Part shown: one piece after another, positions 1 to 6,295 of the stretch
Layout: every line of letters begins with the position of its first letter
Numbering within the stretch: position 1 is the stretch's first letter
Assembly (NCBI GenBank): GCA_021413405.1
Contig: JAIOQL010000394.1
Location: forward strand, 1-6,859
Origin: Leptospira sp.
GTDB lineage: Bacteria > Spirochaetota > Leptospiria > Leptospirales > Leptospiraceae
DNA: 6,859 nt
Reading direction: 5' to 3'
Program-made: the position numbers and the translations under genes
The notes under the pieces: model-generated
Seen by the model: the letters and a program-made list of their open reading frames with translations, nothing else
Told to the model about the DNA's origin: nothing
Databases searched by the model: none

Positions 1-1
1 G

Positions 2-1663
2 GATCTTCTTTCTGATCTGACAGAAAAGGATATCAACAGTTTTTTACGGGAAATAAATTTTGCTGAATATTATCCGGATTATTCACTGAATGATCTCAAG
101 AATTTCATCTTTGGTTCCCCGTCCACGGCGAATGTTTTCAATTATTTGCCGGATACAAAATTGTTCGAAGATCTTTTCGATATTGTGCAGTCAGGCGATT
201 CATTTCATCCGGACAGGAATATAAACCTCAGGATTATTTCTGAATGGCCGCAAGTAAAAAGAGATTCCTCAAAGGGAGAAGAAATCAGAACTGGGCAATC
301 TGCTATCAAACTAAAAACAGAAAGCAGGATAGACAAAAATCCGGAATTCAGGAGAAGACCGGGAGCAGTCTATAGAAAATTTCTGAATGATGTTGATTCA
401 CTGCTTCTTGATTTCATGGAAGGTAAATACCAGTCAAGGCTGACGATCGGTGATATAGTTACCTACGATACACCGGCGAGAAAAATTTTGAATCATGCAC
501 TGGATCATTTCTACAACGTTTTCCAGTTATTGCAATACCAGATAAACCGGCTTGAAAATCTCAATTCAATTCTGGAAATTAAAATTGACCGGGGTTCAGT
601 AGACCTCCAGTTTTCAGAGGAGAAATACCGTTATCTTTTTGAATATTCAACTGAGGCTCTCGTCATTGTGGATGTTGTTTCCGGAAGGATCATTGACTCG
701 AACAATAAATTCAGGCATTTCACCGGGTTTTCACGGACTGATATCAACCAGATGACAATTTATGACCTGATTGCAGGTGAAAATAAACTTCCGGATCTTG
801 CTTCCAGTTTTGACCGCAGCGAATTTGCCATCTATCTGTCTGACTATGAAATGGTCCGGAAGGATCGTGTTATGCTGAGTGTTGATCTGAATATAAACAG
901 CCATATTCTAAGTGCGACAAGGAAATACCAGATTCAGTTCATCGACAATTCAGAGAAGAAAGAGGCTGAAAGACTCAAGCATGAATTTATTTCAAATATC
1001 AGCCACGAATTACGCTCACCAATGACAAACATACAGGGATATTTTCAGCTCGTAGCTTCCAAAAAAGAAATCAAAGCCAATCCGGAACTTAGAGATATGA
1101 TGCGGGTGATCGAGAAAAATATAAAACGTCTGAATCTTCTCATCGATAACCTGTTAAAACTGGAATCAAGAGGAATCGCAGTAGCTTCAGACGAGCTTGA
1201 AAAATTCAGCCCGGCGCAAATGATTGAGGAAGTTTTGCAGACGAACATGCAGCTGGCTGAAGATAAGGGTCTTGAAGTGATTCAGAATCTCGATCATAGT
1301 CTTGTAATCGAAGGAATTAAATTTGAATTTACCCAGGTTCTTACAAATCTATTTATCAATGCCGTGAAATATACGAAAAAGGGTAGCATCACTGTGACCC
1401 TGGAAAAGGAAAAAACCAGATCAAACATTGCGATCATTAAATTTACTGATACGGGAATTGGAATTGATCCGAAATACAACATTGCTGTTTTTGAAAGATT
1501 TTTCAGGGCACCCGGACCGGAAAACCGGAAAATCGGTGGAACCGGTCTTGGATTATCCATCACCCAGTCATTACTCGAAAAAATCGGCGGGGTTGTACTG
1601 CTCGACAGTACACCGGGAGTTGGCTCAACGTTTACAATAAATCTCCCTCTTTCAAGAGAATAA
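2..1663 (+). CDS. PAS-domain sensor histidine kinase, 5' end beyond window
   Basis: A sensor histidine kinase that should autophosphorylate on a conserved His and pass the phosphate to a response regulator. 553 codons are visible. The frame is open to the left edge with coding-like residues and no ATG. The first possible start, TTG at 146, has no ribosome binding site, so the true start lies outside the window. Numbering from the edge: about 200 residues of unrecognised, mostly helical N-terminal region; a PAS domain at about 206-318, beginning EEKYRYLFEYS; a HisKA dimerisation helix with H335 (nt 1004-1006) in the motif HEFISNISHELRSP; an N box with N453 in NLFINAVKYT; a G1 box DTGIGID at 483; an F box VFERFF; and a G2 box GGTGLGLS at 512. 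All catalytic boxes are intact. No membrane segment is visible, so it is probably cytoplasmic unless one lies upstream. No response regulator is in the window. The kinase call is firm; the signal is unknown. Confidence 0.95.
   Translation, partial: DLLSDLTEKDINSFLREINFAEYYPDYSLNDLKNFIFGSPSTANVFNYLPDTKLFEDLFDIVQSGDSFHPDRNINLRIISEWPQVKRDSSKGEEIRTGQSAIKLKTESRIDKNPEFRRRPGAVYRKFLNDVDSLLLDFMEGKYQSRLTIGDIVTYDTPARKILNHALDHFYNVFQLLQYQINRLENLNSILEIKIDRGSVDLQFSEEKYRYLFEYSTEALVIVDVVSGRIIDSNNKFRHFTGFSRTDINQMTIYDLIAGENKLPDLASSFDRSEFAIYLSDYEMVRKDRVMLSVDLNINSHILSATRKYQIQFIDNSEKKEAERLKHEFISNISHELRSPMTNIQGYFQLVASKKEIKANPELRDMMRVIEKNIKRLNLLIDNLLKLESRGIAVASDELEKFSPAQMIEEVLQTNMQLAEDKGLEVIQNLDHSLVIEGIKFEFTQVLTNLFINAVKYTKKGSITVTLEKEKTRSNIAIIKFTDTGIGIDPKYNIAVFERFFRAPGPENRKIGGTGLGLSITQSLLEKIGGVVLLDSTPGVGSTFTINLPLSRE
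617..955 (+). other. PAS sensor domain coding segment
   Basis: This segment encodes a PAS fold between the unknown N-terminal region and the HisKA helix. It starts with EEKYRYLFEYSTEALVIVD, continues through the typical GRIIDSNNKF and FTGFSRTDI motifs, and ends in a beta strand IQFIDNSEKK, which leads into the signalling helix before the phospho-acceptor His. PAS domains sense redox state, light, gases or small ligands. Nothing here shows a haem or flavin ligand residue set, so the ligand cannot be named. Confidence 0.85.
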
Positions 1664-1667
1664 TAAT

Positions 1668-2393
1668 CTATTTTTGATGAACTGGTTTTTTCTTCACAAA
1701 CTTTAATTTTGGCAATTTCATACCAGAAATTGTTTGAGCTACTTCGATTAATTTTTCAAGTCCAAGAAGTTCAATTGTATCAAGACTCTTGTCAAATCCC
1801 AGTTTGTTGAGAAGCTGGATAAGATTTTTTACTCCGAATGCTTTTATCAGTATGTGGATCTCACTAAGTCCTCTTTTTTTGATCCATTTTTTTGATTCGG
1901 CCAGTTCGAGATGACTCACCAAATGGATCAGATCCTGTGCGTCCACTTCTTTCAGAAGCTTTGCCAGATTCCTGGCTTTGATAAATTTCAAAAGTCCGAT
2001 CGATTTTTCAATACCGATATTTTTCAGTATATCGACCGCAGTTTCTTTTCCAACCTCAACTGTTAAAACCTTTATTTCTGAAGGCGGAACCGATTTTACA
2101 AAATGGGCCAGATCTTCGAGTGGAATGCTGTGAATGAAGTAGATGAGATCCTCGTCTGAATTGTCGTGGATTAGCTCAGAGAGCTGCTTTTCAGGAATAT
2201 GCCTGATCAGTGCTATTATTTTTTCATCGGATAGTTTCTGGGCAAGACTGACAAGCCTCTCTTTTTTTACCTTCTCGGAAATAGAAATAACTTTCTCATA
2301 CCCTAGATCTTTGATAATCCGGAGTGATTTTTTCGGTCCCAGTTTGTCCAGGTAATTAAATGCATTCTGAAGTGTAAATATGACGGCTTTCAT
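1668..2393 (-). CDS. Dodecapeptide-repeat alpha-solenoid protein, function unknown
   Basis: A 241-residue protein that I do not recognise by name. Residues 11-226 divide into 18 consecutive 12-residue units without a single insertion or deletion. The approximate unit is hydrophobic-h-x-L-I-K-x-I/L-G/P-x-E-K/D; examples are IIALIRHIPEKQ (59-70), LIYFIHSIPLED (83-94) and LIQLLNKLGFDK (191-202). Positions 4 and 8 are almost always hydrophobic and position 9 is usually Gly, Pro or a small/polar residue, which fits one short helix plus a turn per unit. This recalls the N-terminal superhelical repeats of MgtE Mg2+ transporters, but no CBS or membrane domain follows. The tail (227-241) is basic, with KLKFVKKKP. 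There is no signal peptide, so it is probably cytosolic. The ATG start has a GGAG (2406-2409) 12 bases upstream, rather far. The 3' end is 4 bases from the kinase stop, and the start is 38 bases from the divergent membrane-protein gene. A scaffold or protein-binding role is inference only. Confidence 0.9.
   Translation of the reverse strand: MKAVIFTLQNAFNYLDKLGPKKSLRIIKDLGYEKVISISEKVKKERLVSLAQKLSDEKIIALIRHIPEKQLSELIHDNSDEDLIYFIHSIPLEDLAHFVKSVPPSEIKVLTVEVGKETAVDILKNIGIEKSIGLLKFIKARNLAKLLKEVDAQDLIHLVSHLELAESKKWIKKRGLSEIHILIKAFGVKNLIQLLNKLGFDKSLDTIELLGLEKLIEVAQTISGMKLPKLKFVKKKPVHQK
1716..2363 (-). repeat. 18 tandem 36-bp coding units (12-residue protein repeat)
   Basis: Eighteen successive 36-base units encode residues 11-226 of the helical repeat protein. 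Register is kept exactly: unit starts fall at residues 11, 23, 35, 47 and so on to 215. The units are diverged at DNA level, so this is an old protein-level repeat and not a recent microsatellite-like expansion. Unit 6 (71-82) and unit 14 (167-178) depart most, having Asn and Arg respectively at the normally hydrophobic position 8. Confidence 0.88.
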
Positions 2394-2431
2394 TGTATTG
2401 ACTAACTCCGCTATTCCTGGAAAGTATTTCT
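2394..2431. promoter_or_regulatory. Compact divergent start region (38 bases)
   Basis: These 38 bases separate the starts of the repeat-protein gene (-) and the membrane-protein gene (+). They hold both ribosome binding sites: CTCC at 2406-2409, read as GGAG on the - strand, and GGAAAG at 2419-2424 on the + strand. There is no room for two ordinary promoters, so at least one must lie inside the neighbouring coding sequence. A TTGACT at 2398-2403 has no good -10 partner ahead of the + start, and I do not call it a promoter. Confidence 0.45.
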
Positions 2432-3667
2432 ATGCAACGTAACACATTCTATTCCGTCAGAGAAACTTTGCAAGCACATCCTTCCATCTATGTCCTGCTT
2501 TATCTGCTTTTAGAAGCAGTGCTCATTTTATTCAAAATCCGTCCCTATGATTATAATATTAATTCTCTCATTGGGATCTGGGACGGATTCATAAAATTAA
2601 ACCAGCCATATCTGGAAAGAGGACTTGTGATTTTTAAGGATGGGGGATATGACGGACAGTTCTTTTATTTCATTTCAAAATTTTTATATAACCCCGAATT
2701 GACAACTCTTCCCGTGCTTGATTCATTTTATCTCCGGTTCAGCAGGATCGGGTTTCCGCTTATCACCGGGTTCTTTGTTAAATTTACAGGCTTCTGGCTT
2801 TATTCCTGGATCACACTTTTTCTTCTGAATGCCCTTCATATCATTTCTTATTTCCTGGTGCGCTCCCGCTGCGCCGGGGAAAATAAAAATCTTTCCCTTT
2901 TCTATTTATTTTCGCCATTCGCAATGAATTCGAATCTGCTGTTGGTTTCCGATTCTTTCATGGTTTCTTTTGCAGTTATTGGAATTTATTTTATCGAGAA
3001 TGGCGGGGGGAATTTTTTTTCCGGTAGAAACGAAATTGATCGGAGACCTTTGATAATCGGGATATTCTTTCTCTTCATCGGACTTTTCATCCGGGAGACA
3101 GCTTTGTTTATCATCCTTCCGGTCTTGCTGCTATTTCTAATGAAGCGCAAATTCATTGTCGCCTTTTCTGTGTGTATTCCCATTGCGATTTTTCTTGGAT
3201 TCAACGGCTTTATCCGGTCGATACCTGATCTCTATCCCGGAACAAATCCTCTTGGTTTCACCGATCTCATGGATTACCCGTTCTTTGGATTTTTTAAAAG
3301 TTTTGATTGGGCAGGTAGCATGGATATCCGGGGATGGTTCCGTGAGTTTGCAAAGCTCCCGGTATTTCTCTTTTTTATTCTACTCTTTCTGAATTTTTCG
3401 AATATCCGTTCAATCAATGAATTGGTTTTTTCTATTCCCTTATTACTGATATTTTTACAGGTAACCGTTGCCGAAGAGGGCTACTGGAGATCTTTCGACA
3501 ACATTTCGAGAATGTTCACTCTTTCTATTCCAGTGATTATTCTCCTGAAAAATTCCAAGAAAGGGTATAATGACTACTATCTTCTTCCCTTTTCCGTTGT
3601 AATCCTCGCGTTACTGGTTTTCCGGATGCTCTGGATCAAGGGCCAAATGAATTTTTATATTTATTAG
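2432..3667 (+). CDS. Polytopic membrane protein, GT-C-like glycosyltransferase / cell-surface glycopolymer family
   Basis: A 411-residue integral membrane protein with about 9-11 hydrophobic segments, the first at about 18-36. After it comes an extracytoplasmic loop with GGYDGQFFY (71-79) and then YLRFSRIGFPL (100-110). A later stretch has VSDSFMVSF (172-180) and IRETALFIILP (220-230). The YDGQ(F/Y)Y motif, the R-x-x-R-I-x-x-P-L pattern and the R-E-T-A motif after a paired-helix segment are typical, as I recall them, of GT-C-like proteins annotated as AZOBR_p60025-type surface glycopolymer proteins. These are thought to use polyprenyl-phosphate sugars at the outer face of the cytoplasmic membrane. 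ATG 2432 has a GGAAAG (2419-2424) 7 bases upstream. The gene is monocistronic in the window and divergent from the repeat-protein gene. G6 and T8 tracts lie in the cytoplasmic loop at about 189-198. Family is moderately sure; donor, acceptor and product are unknown. Confidence 0.8.
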   Translation: MQRNTFYSVRETLQAHPSIYVLLYLLLEAVLILFKIRPYDYNINSLIGIWDGFIKLNQPYLERGLVIFKDGGYDGQFFYFISKFLYNPELTTLPVLDSFYLRFSRIGFPLITGFFVKFTGFWLYSWITLFLLNALHIISYFLVRSRCAGENKNLSLFYLFSPFAMNSNLLLVSDSFMVSFAVIGIYFIENGGGNFFSGRNEIDRRPLIIGIFFLFIGLFIRETALFIILPVLLLFLMKRKFIVAFSVCIPIAIFLGFNGFIRSIPDLYPGTNPLGFTDLMDYPFFGFFKSFDWAGSMDIRGWFREFAKLPVFLFFILLFLNFSNIRSINELVFSIPLLLIFLQVTVAEEGYWRSFDNISRMFTLSIPVIILLKNSKKGYNDYYLLPFSVVILALLVFRMLWIKGQMNFYIY

Positions 3668-3711
3668 AAAAAGATAACGGATCAGCGCGTAGCAGTCAAA
3701 TCCGTGTTATC
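3668..3711 (-). terminator. Intrinsic terminator of the STAS-acyltransferase operon, on a palindromic element
   Basis: An inverted repeat pairs GATAACGGAT (3673-3682) with ATCCG-TG-TTATC (3700-3711): ten base pairs with a 2-base bulge and a 17-base loop. Read on the - strand the stem is followed at once by TTTTT (3672-3668), then CT. It lies 46 bases past the stop of the last operon gene, so it is placed as the terminator of that operon. On the + strand there is no T tract after the stem, so it should not stop the membrane-protein transcript efficiently, though the hairpin may protect its 3' end. Confidence 0.6.
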
Positions 3712-3757
3712 TGTGTGCCTTAGTTGTAACGTTTATGGAGTAACCTGTCGATTAATA

Positions 3758-4651
3758 TCAGTCCAGGATCCCGGAAATGACCCTGCCCAGAACTTCATCC
3801 ATCGGATTCTTTTTGTTATATTCAATTATATCCTTTGCAATGATTGCCGAAAGTTCTGTTTTGAATTTTGTATATTCCGCTTCAGAAAGCCCGAAAACTT
3901 CTTTCAGTTTCAGATCCTTAGAACCGGATAAAAGAAAATTTCTGAAGTTCGTATAAAACAAAGCAGCACTATCCTCTAAAATCCTATCATTGGAAACACT
4001 TGTTTTCAGTTTCTCAAAATTGCCCTGGAGTTCACTCAATTCAGCACTAGTCGGGCCGATGACTTCTGAAAATTCTGCAGTCAGTAGTATCTTTGCTGTA
4101 TTTTTTATCATTTTTCTGCCTTCTTCTCCAGCAGGAGAGTTGAAAACAAAATCAGCAATTTTTTCGAGCAACGCCGGAAGGAAGGGATATAGAAATGTTT
4201 TGATCTGTTTGTCAATCCCGGTCGCCTGGATTGCCCCAAAAAAAGGATTTATCTTTTTATTGAATTCTACAATTGCACTTTCGATGATATTTGCCAGAAG
4301 ATCCCGTATAGCTTCCTGGTTCAGCAACTTTACGAGGAGTTGTTTCGATGGTTTATATCCCGGTGTAGAAGAAATTTCCGCGATTGCTTCCAGGGTTTCT
4401 GTTGAAATGCACTTACTGACTGAGTTTGCCGGAAATATTTCTTCAAATTTAAATGATTTCAGCAATTCTGAAAACATTGTGTCATTTTTATCCAGAGCGG
4501 AAAAATACGATATGCGCGATTCCAGTTTTTCGGGAAGTATTTTCCCGACAGATGACTCAAAAATGAAATCAATGATTCCCGATGCAGAGGCGGAAATTTT
4601 GTCCTGATTAGAAAGAAATTGTTTTGCTTTGTCCCTGTATTTACTTTCCAT
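3758..4651 (-). CDS. Conserved-looking helical protein of unknown function, coupled to an acyltransferase
   Basis: A 297-residue protein that I do not recognise. It is predicted mostly helical, with no signal peptide and no clear membrane helix. The most hydrophobic part lies near the middle, around KTFLYPFLPALLEKIADFVF. A preceding segment, LLNQEAIRDLLANIIESAI, resembles an amphipathic helical bundle. It is the third gene of the - strand operon. Its ATG overlaps the TGA of the acyltransferase gene by one base (TGATG, 4649-4653), and a GAGG sits about 10 bases upstream inside that gene, so translation is probably coupled. The close coupling suggests a shared complex or process with the acyltransferase (inference). 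It is followed by the intrinsic terminator at 3668-3711. The + strand frame opposite it is an antisense shadow. Confidence 0.85.
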   Translation of the reverse strand: MESKYRDKAKQFLSNQDKISASASGIIDFIFESSVGKILPEKLESRISYFSALDKNDTMFSELLKSFKFEEIFPANSVSKCISTETLEAIAEISSTPGYKPSKQLLVKLLNQEAIRDLLANIIESAIVEFNKKINPFFGAIQATGIDKQIKTFLYPFLPALLEKIADFVFNSPAGEEGRKMIKNTAKILLTAEFSEVIGPTSAELSELQGNFEKLKTSVSNDRILEDSAALFYTNFRNFLLSGSKDLKLKEVFGLSEAEYTKFKTELSAIIAKDIIEYNKKNPMDEVLGRVISGILD

Positions 4652-5778
4652 CAGTCATAAACCTCGATTTCTTCCCAAATTTTATTCAGTTGACTCTCGA
4701 ATCCACGAAGCTGGTTCTTATGGTAGAGATATATATTTCTTTTGCGGAGCTTTTTCATATACTTGTGATCTTCATCTTCCAATATTTCATATAATTTTTT
4801 TGTACCAGAATATCTTCTCGCAGAATCTGAAACCAGATACCCGGTTTCTTTGGCACGGAGAAGCATCTCAGCAAATATGTCATCGTAGGAACGAACCAAT
4901 AACTCATTTGCAATGTAAAAATTTCCCGATTTATATAATGTATTCACAAGCCTTTCCATTTTAAAAAACAGAAAGTGTCTAGGTATCCCTTTCCTGACTT
5001 CTTCCGAAAATAATGCATAGGAAAAAAGATTTCCGGGTGTAATGGTATAATGAACCGAGAGCTTTTCTTTTATCTGGCCAGTGAAATCTTTTTCACTGAT
5101 TTCATCATTCATCTGGAATATTTCGCTCAGCCCCATGTGAACCGTGGCCTTGCGGGAAGAAAGATAATCATAAGTCAATGTAATATCCAGGTAATTGATA
5201 GATGGGATTTTTTTATGAAGAAAATAGAGTCCTTTCCGGATCGGGTTCAGATATCCGTCTTCAGAGAGGGTTCCTTCCGGAAAAAGAAAAAGCTTTCTGC
5301 CTGCCCTGACCCTGTCCGCAAGATAATCCCATTGCTCTTCTACGGTGTCGCGTAACGTTCCAGCCTTTGCATGATGTTTCGCATCATCCCGGAATGGACG
5401 GGCGACAGGATATATCCCTACATATTTAAAATAAGCGGGAACAATCATACTTTTATCGAGAAGAAATAAGAAAAACTTCTTAATCCCTTTTGGCCGGAAT
5501 TCCTTTACAAAAAAATCCTTCTCCATGATATCCCGCCTGGCAGGAACCGCGTATTTTGAGCGGACTTCCATATATTGATGGAGGGTCGGCATAAGAGGGA
5601 TGTCTCTTTCTTCCACGTGATTCGCTAGTGCCACAAGAGGTGAAGGGCAGGGGATTTTTTGACTCTTTCCCGGAAAATACATGTGTACGCTGTCGAACAG
5701 GAAATTACTCGCATATCCGAGTATCCAGATAAGAAAATCTTCGAAGAGAGATGTCTTTTTTAACGGAAACTGGTTCAC
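4651..5778 (-). CDS. PlsC-like (LPLAT superfamily) acyltransferase with long C-terminal extension
   Basis: A probable membrane-associated acyltransferase that moves a fatty acyl group to a glycerolipid or similar acceptor. Residues 53-59, NHVEERD, give the catalytic H54-x4-D59 of block I. GIYPVAR (121-127) fits block II. FPEGT (166-170) is the block III acceptor-phosphate motif. An N-terminal hydrophobic stretch (15-28) could anchor it to the inner face of the membrane. At 375 residues it is longer than typical 240-residue PlsC: about 130 charged residues follow the catalytic core, ending in a Lys/Arg-rich helix. The start is GTG at 5778-5776, overlapping the STAS gene stop by 4 bases (GTGA), with only a weak GAAG ribosome site 8 bases upstream, so translational coupling is likely. 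Its own stop overlaps the next start. The superfamily is sure. The substrate is not: lysophosphatidate, ornithine lipid and other acceptors are all possible. Confidence 0.88.
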   Translation of the reverse strand: MNQFPLKKTSLFEDFLIWILGYASNFLFDSVHMYFPGKSQKIPCPSPLVALANHVEERDIPLMPTLHQYMEVRSKYAVPARRDIMEKDFFVKEFRPKGIKKFFLFLLDKSMIVPAYFKYVGIYPVARPFRDDAKHHAKAGTLRDTVEEQWDYLADRVRAGRKLFLFPEGTLSEDGYLNPIRKGLYFLHKKIPSINYLDITLTYDYLSSRKATVHMGLSEIFQMNDEISEKDFTGQIKEKLSVHYTITPGNLFSYALFSEEVRKGIPRHFLFFKMERLVNTLYKSGNFYIANELLVRSYDDIFAEMLLRAKETGYLVSDSARRYSGTKKLYEILEDEDHKYMKKLRKRNIYLYHKNQLRGFESQLNKIWEEIEVYD

Positions 5779-6107
5779 TTGGAATCTTCGATCTTTCTGT
5801 CCGGAAATTTCAGATAGCTTTCAAGACCGGAAATAGAGAGGAGTTGAAAAACGAAGGGATCGATAAATCCTTTCACGGAGACTTCCATGTTATTTGCCTT
5901 AGCGATCTGTACAAACCTTGCAAGCTGACCCATGAAAGTTGAACTGATCAGGCGGACAGTATCGAATGTTACCACAATTTCCCTATATTCAGTCAGGCTG
6001 GGGATCTGCGAGTTTATGGAACTCATTTCTCTGGAGTCATCAAAACCCAGTTCCTTTTTCCGGAAATTGATATTGATTGCATTATTTTTTATAATAAATT
6101 CTATCAT
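5775..6107 (-). CDS. STAS-domain protein (anti-sigma factor antagonist-like)
   Basis: A 110-residue protein that is essentially one STAS domain. The segment EIVVTFDTVRLISSTFMGQL (43-62) matches the central strand-turn-helix of SpoIIAA/RsbV proteins. S55-S56 sit where those proteins carry the DSS motif with the phosphorylated Ser, and S56 is the likely equivalent of SpoIIAA Ser58. The normal Asp is replaced by Ile (I54). The later VSVKGFIDPFVFQLLSISGL fits the end of the fold. It is first in the - strand operon. Its stop overlaps the acyltransferase GTG start by 4 bases. ATG 6107 is the only standard start in the open frame; no strong ribosome binding site is seen. No partner anti-sigma kinase or PP2C phosphatase is in the window, so a partner-switch or a non-phosphorylated scaffold role are both open. 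Confidence 0.85.
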   Translation of the reverse strand: MIEFIIKNNAININFRKKELGFDDSREMSSINSQIPSLTEYREIVVTFDTVRLISSTFMGQLARFVQIAKANNMEVSVKGFIDPFVFQLLSISGLESYLKFPDRKIEDSK

Positions 6108-6295
6108 GTTTGCATTTCTGCTACATCGGTTGTCCGATAGGCGCAGTGTATAAAGATTGATTTACTCCAGAAAAGTATCTGTAGATCAGAAAAAAAGTAC
6201 AATTTCCTGAAAAATACGCATTTTTAATTGTTAACTAATATGGAAGCAAGCCAGAGTTTTTAACTTGAAATATAGTTTTTAAAGATCATCGTGGA
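6108..6295. promoter_or_regulatory. Divergent control region between STAS operon and ECF sigma gene
   Basis: This 188-base AT-rich gap should hold promoters for both directions. On the - strand, TATACA (6152-6147) is a possible -10, about 40 bases before the STAS start, but no good -35 is seen. On the + strand, TATAGT (6271-6276) is a possible -10 about 20 bases before the sigma start, also without a clear -35, and TTGAAA is adjacent at 6265-6270. An A-tract (A7 near 6190-6196) may help bending or UP-like contact. I see no recognisable ECF GGAAC-type site, so autoregulation is not shown. Confidence 0.4.
6125..6138 (-). promoter_or_regulatory. Small perfect hairpin in the STAS leader
   Basis: ATCGG-TTGT-CCGAT is a 5-bp perfect stem with a 4-base loop, 17 bases before the STAS start codon. 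It lies downstream of the candidate -10 at 6152-6147, so it would be in the 5' leader. It could affect translation initiation or be an operator half-site pair, but it is short enough to be chance. Confidence 0.25.

Noticed and set aside
146..148. TTG at 146 as the start of the histidine kinase
   Set aside because: The same frame is open and coding-like back to the window edge and no ribosome binding site precedes the TTG.
1713..1732. Perfect 7-bp inverted repeat CAATTTC/GAAATTG as a terminator for the kinase gene
   Set aside because: The stem is AT-rich, only three T follow it, and it lies inside the coding end of the convergent repeat-protein gene, so chance is the simpler reading.
2398..2427. 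TTGACT with AAGTAT as a promoter for the membrane-protein gene
   Set aside because: The spacer would be 18 bases and the -10 matches poorly. Transcription would begin at or after the start codon.
3704..3931. 75-codon + strand frame beginning in the convergent gap
   Set aside because: Most of it overlaps the - strand operon gene and its product is Cys/Phe-rich with no motif. It also begins next to the terminator hairpin.
3990..4607. 205-codon open frame on the + strand
   Set aside because: It lies entirely opposite the - strand operon gene at 3758-4651, whose overlapping start and terminator fit a real gene. The + frame product has no recognisable motif and no ribosome binding site fit.
4629..5355. 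Two + strand frames of 111 and 101 codons opposite the acyltransferase gene
   Set aside because: The - strand reading carries the H-x4-D and FPEGT motifs, so these are shadows.
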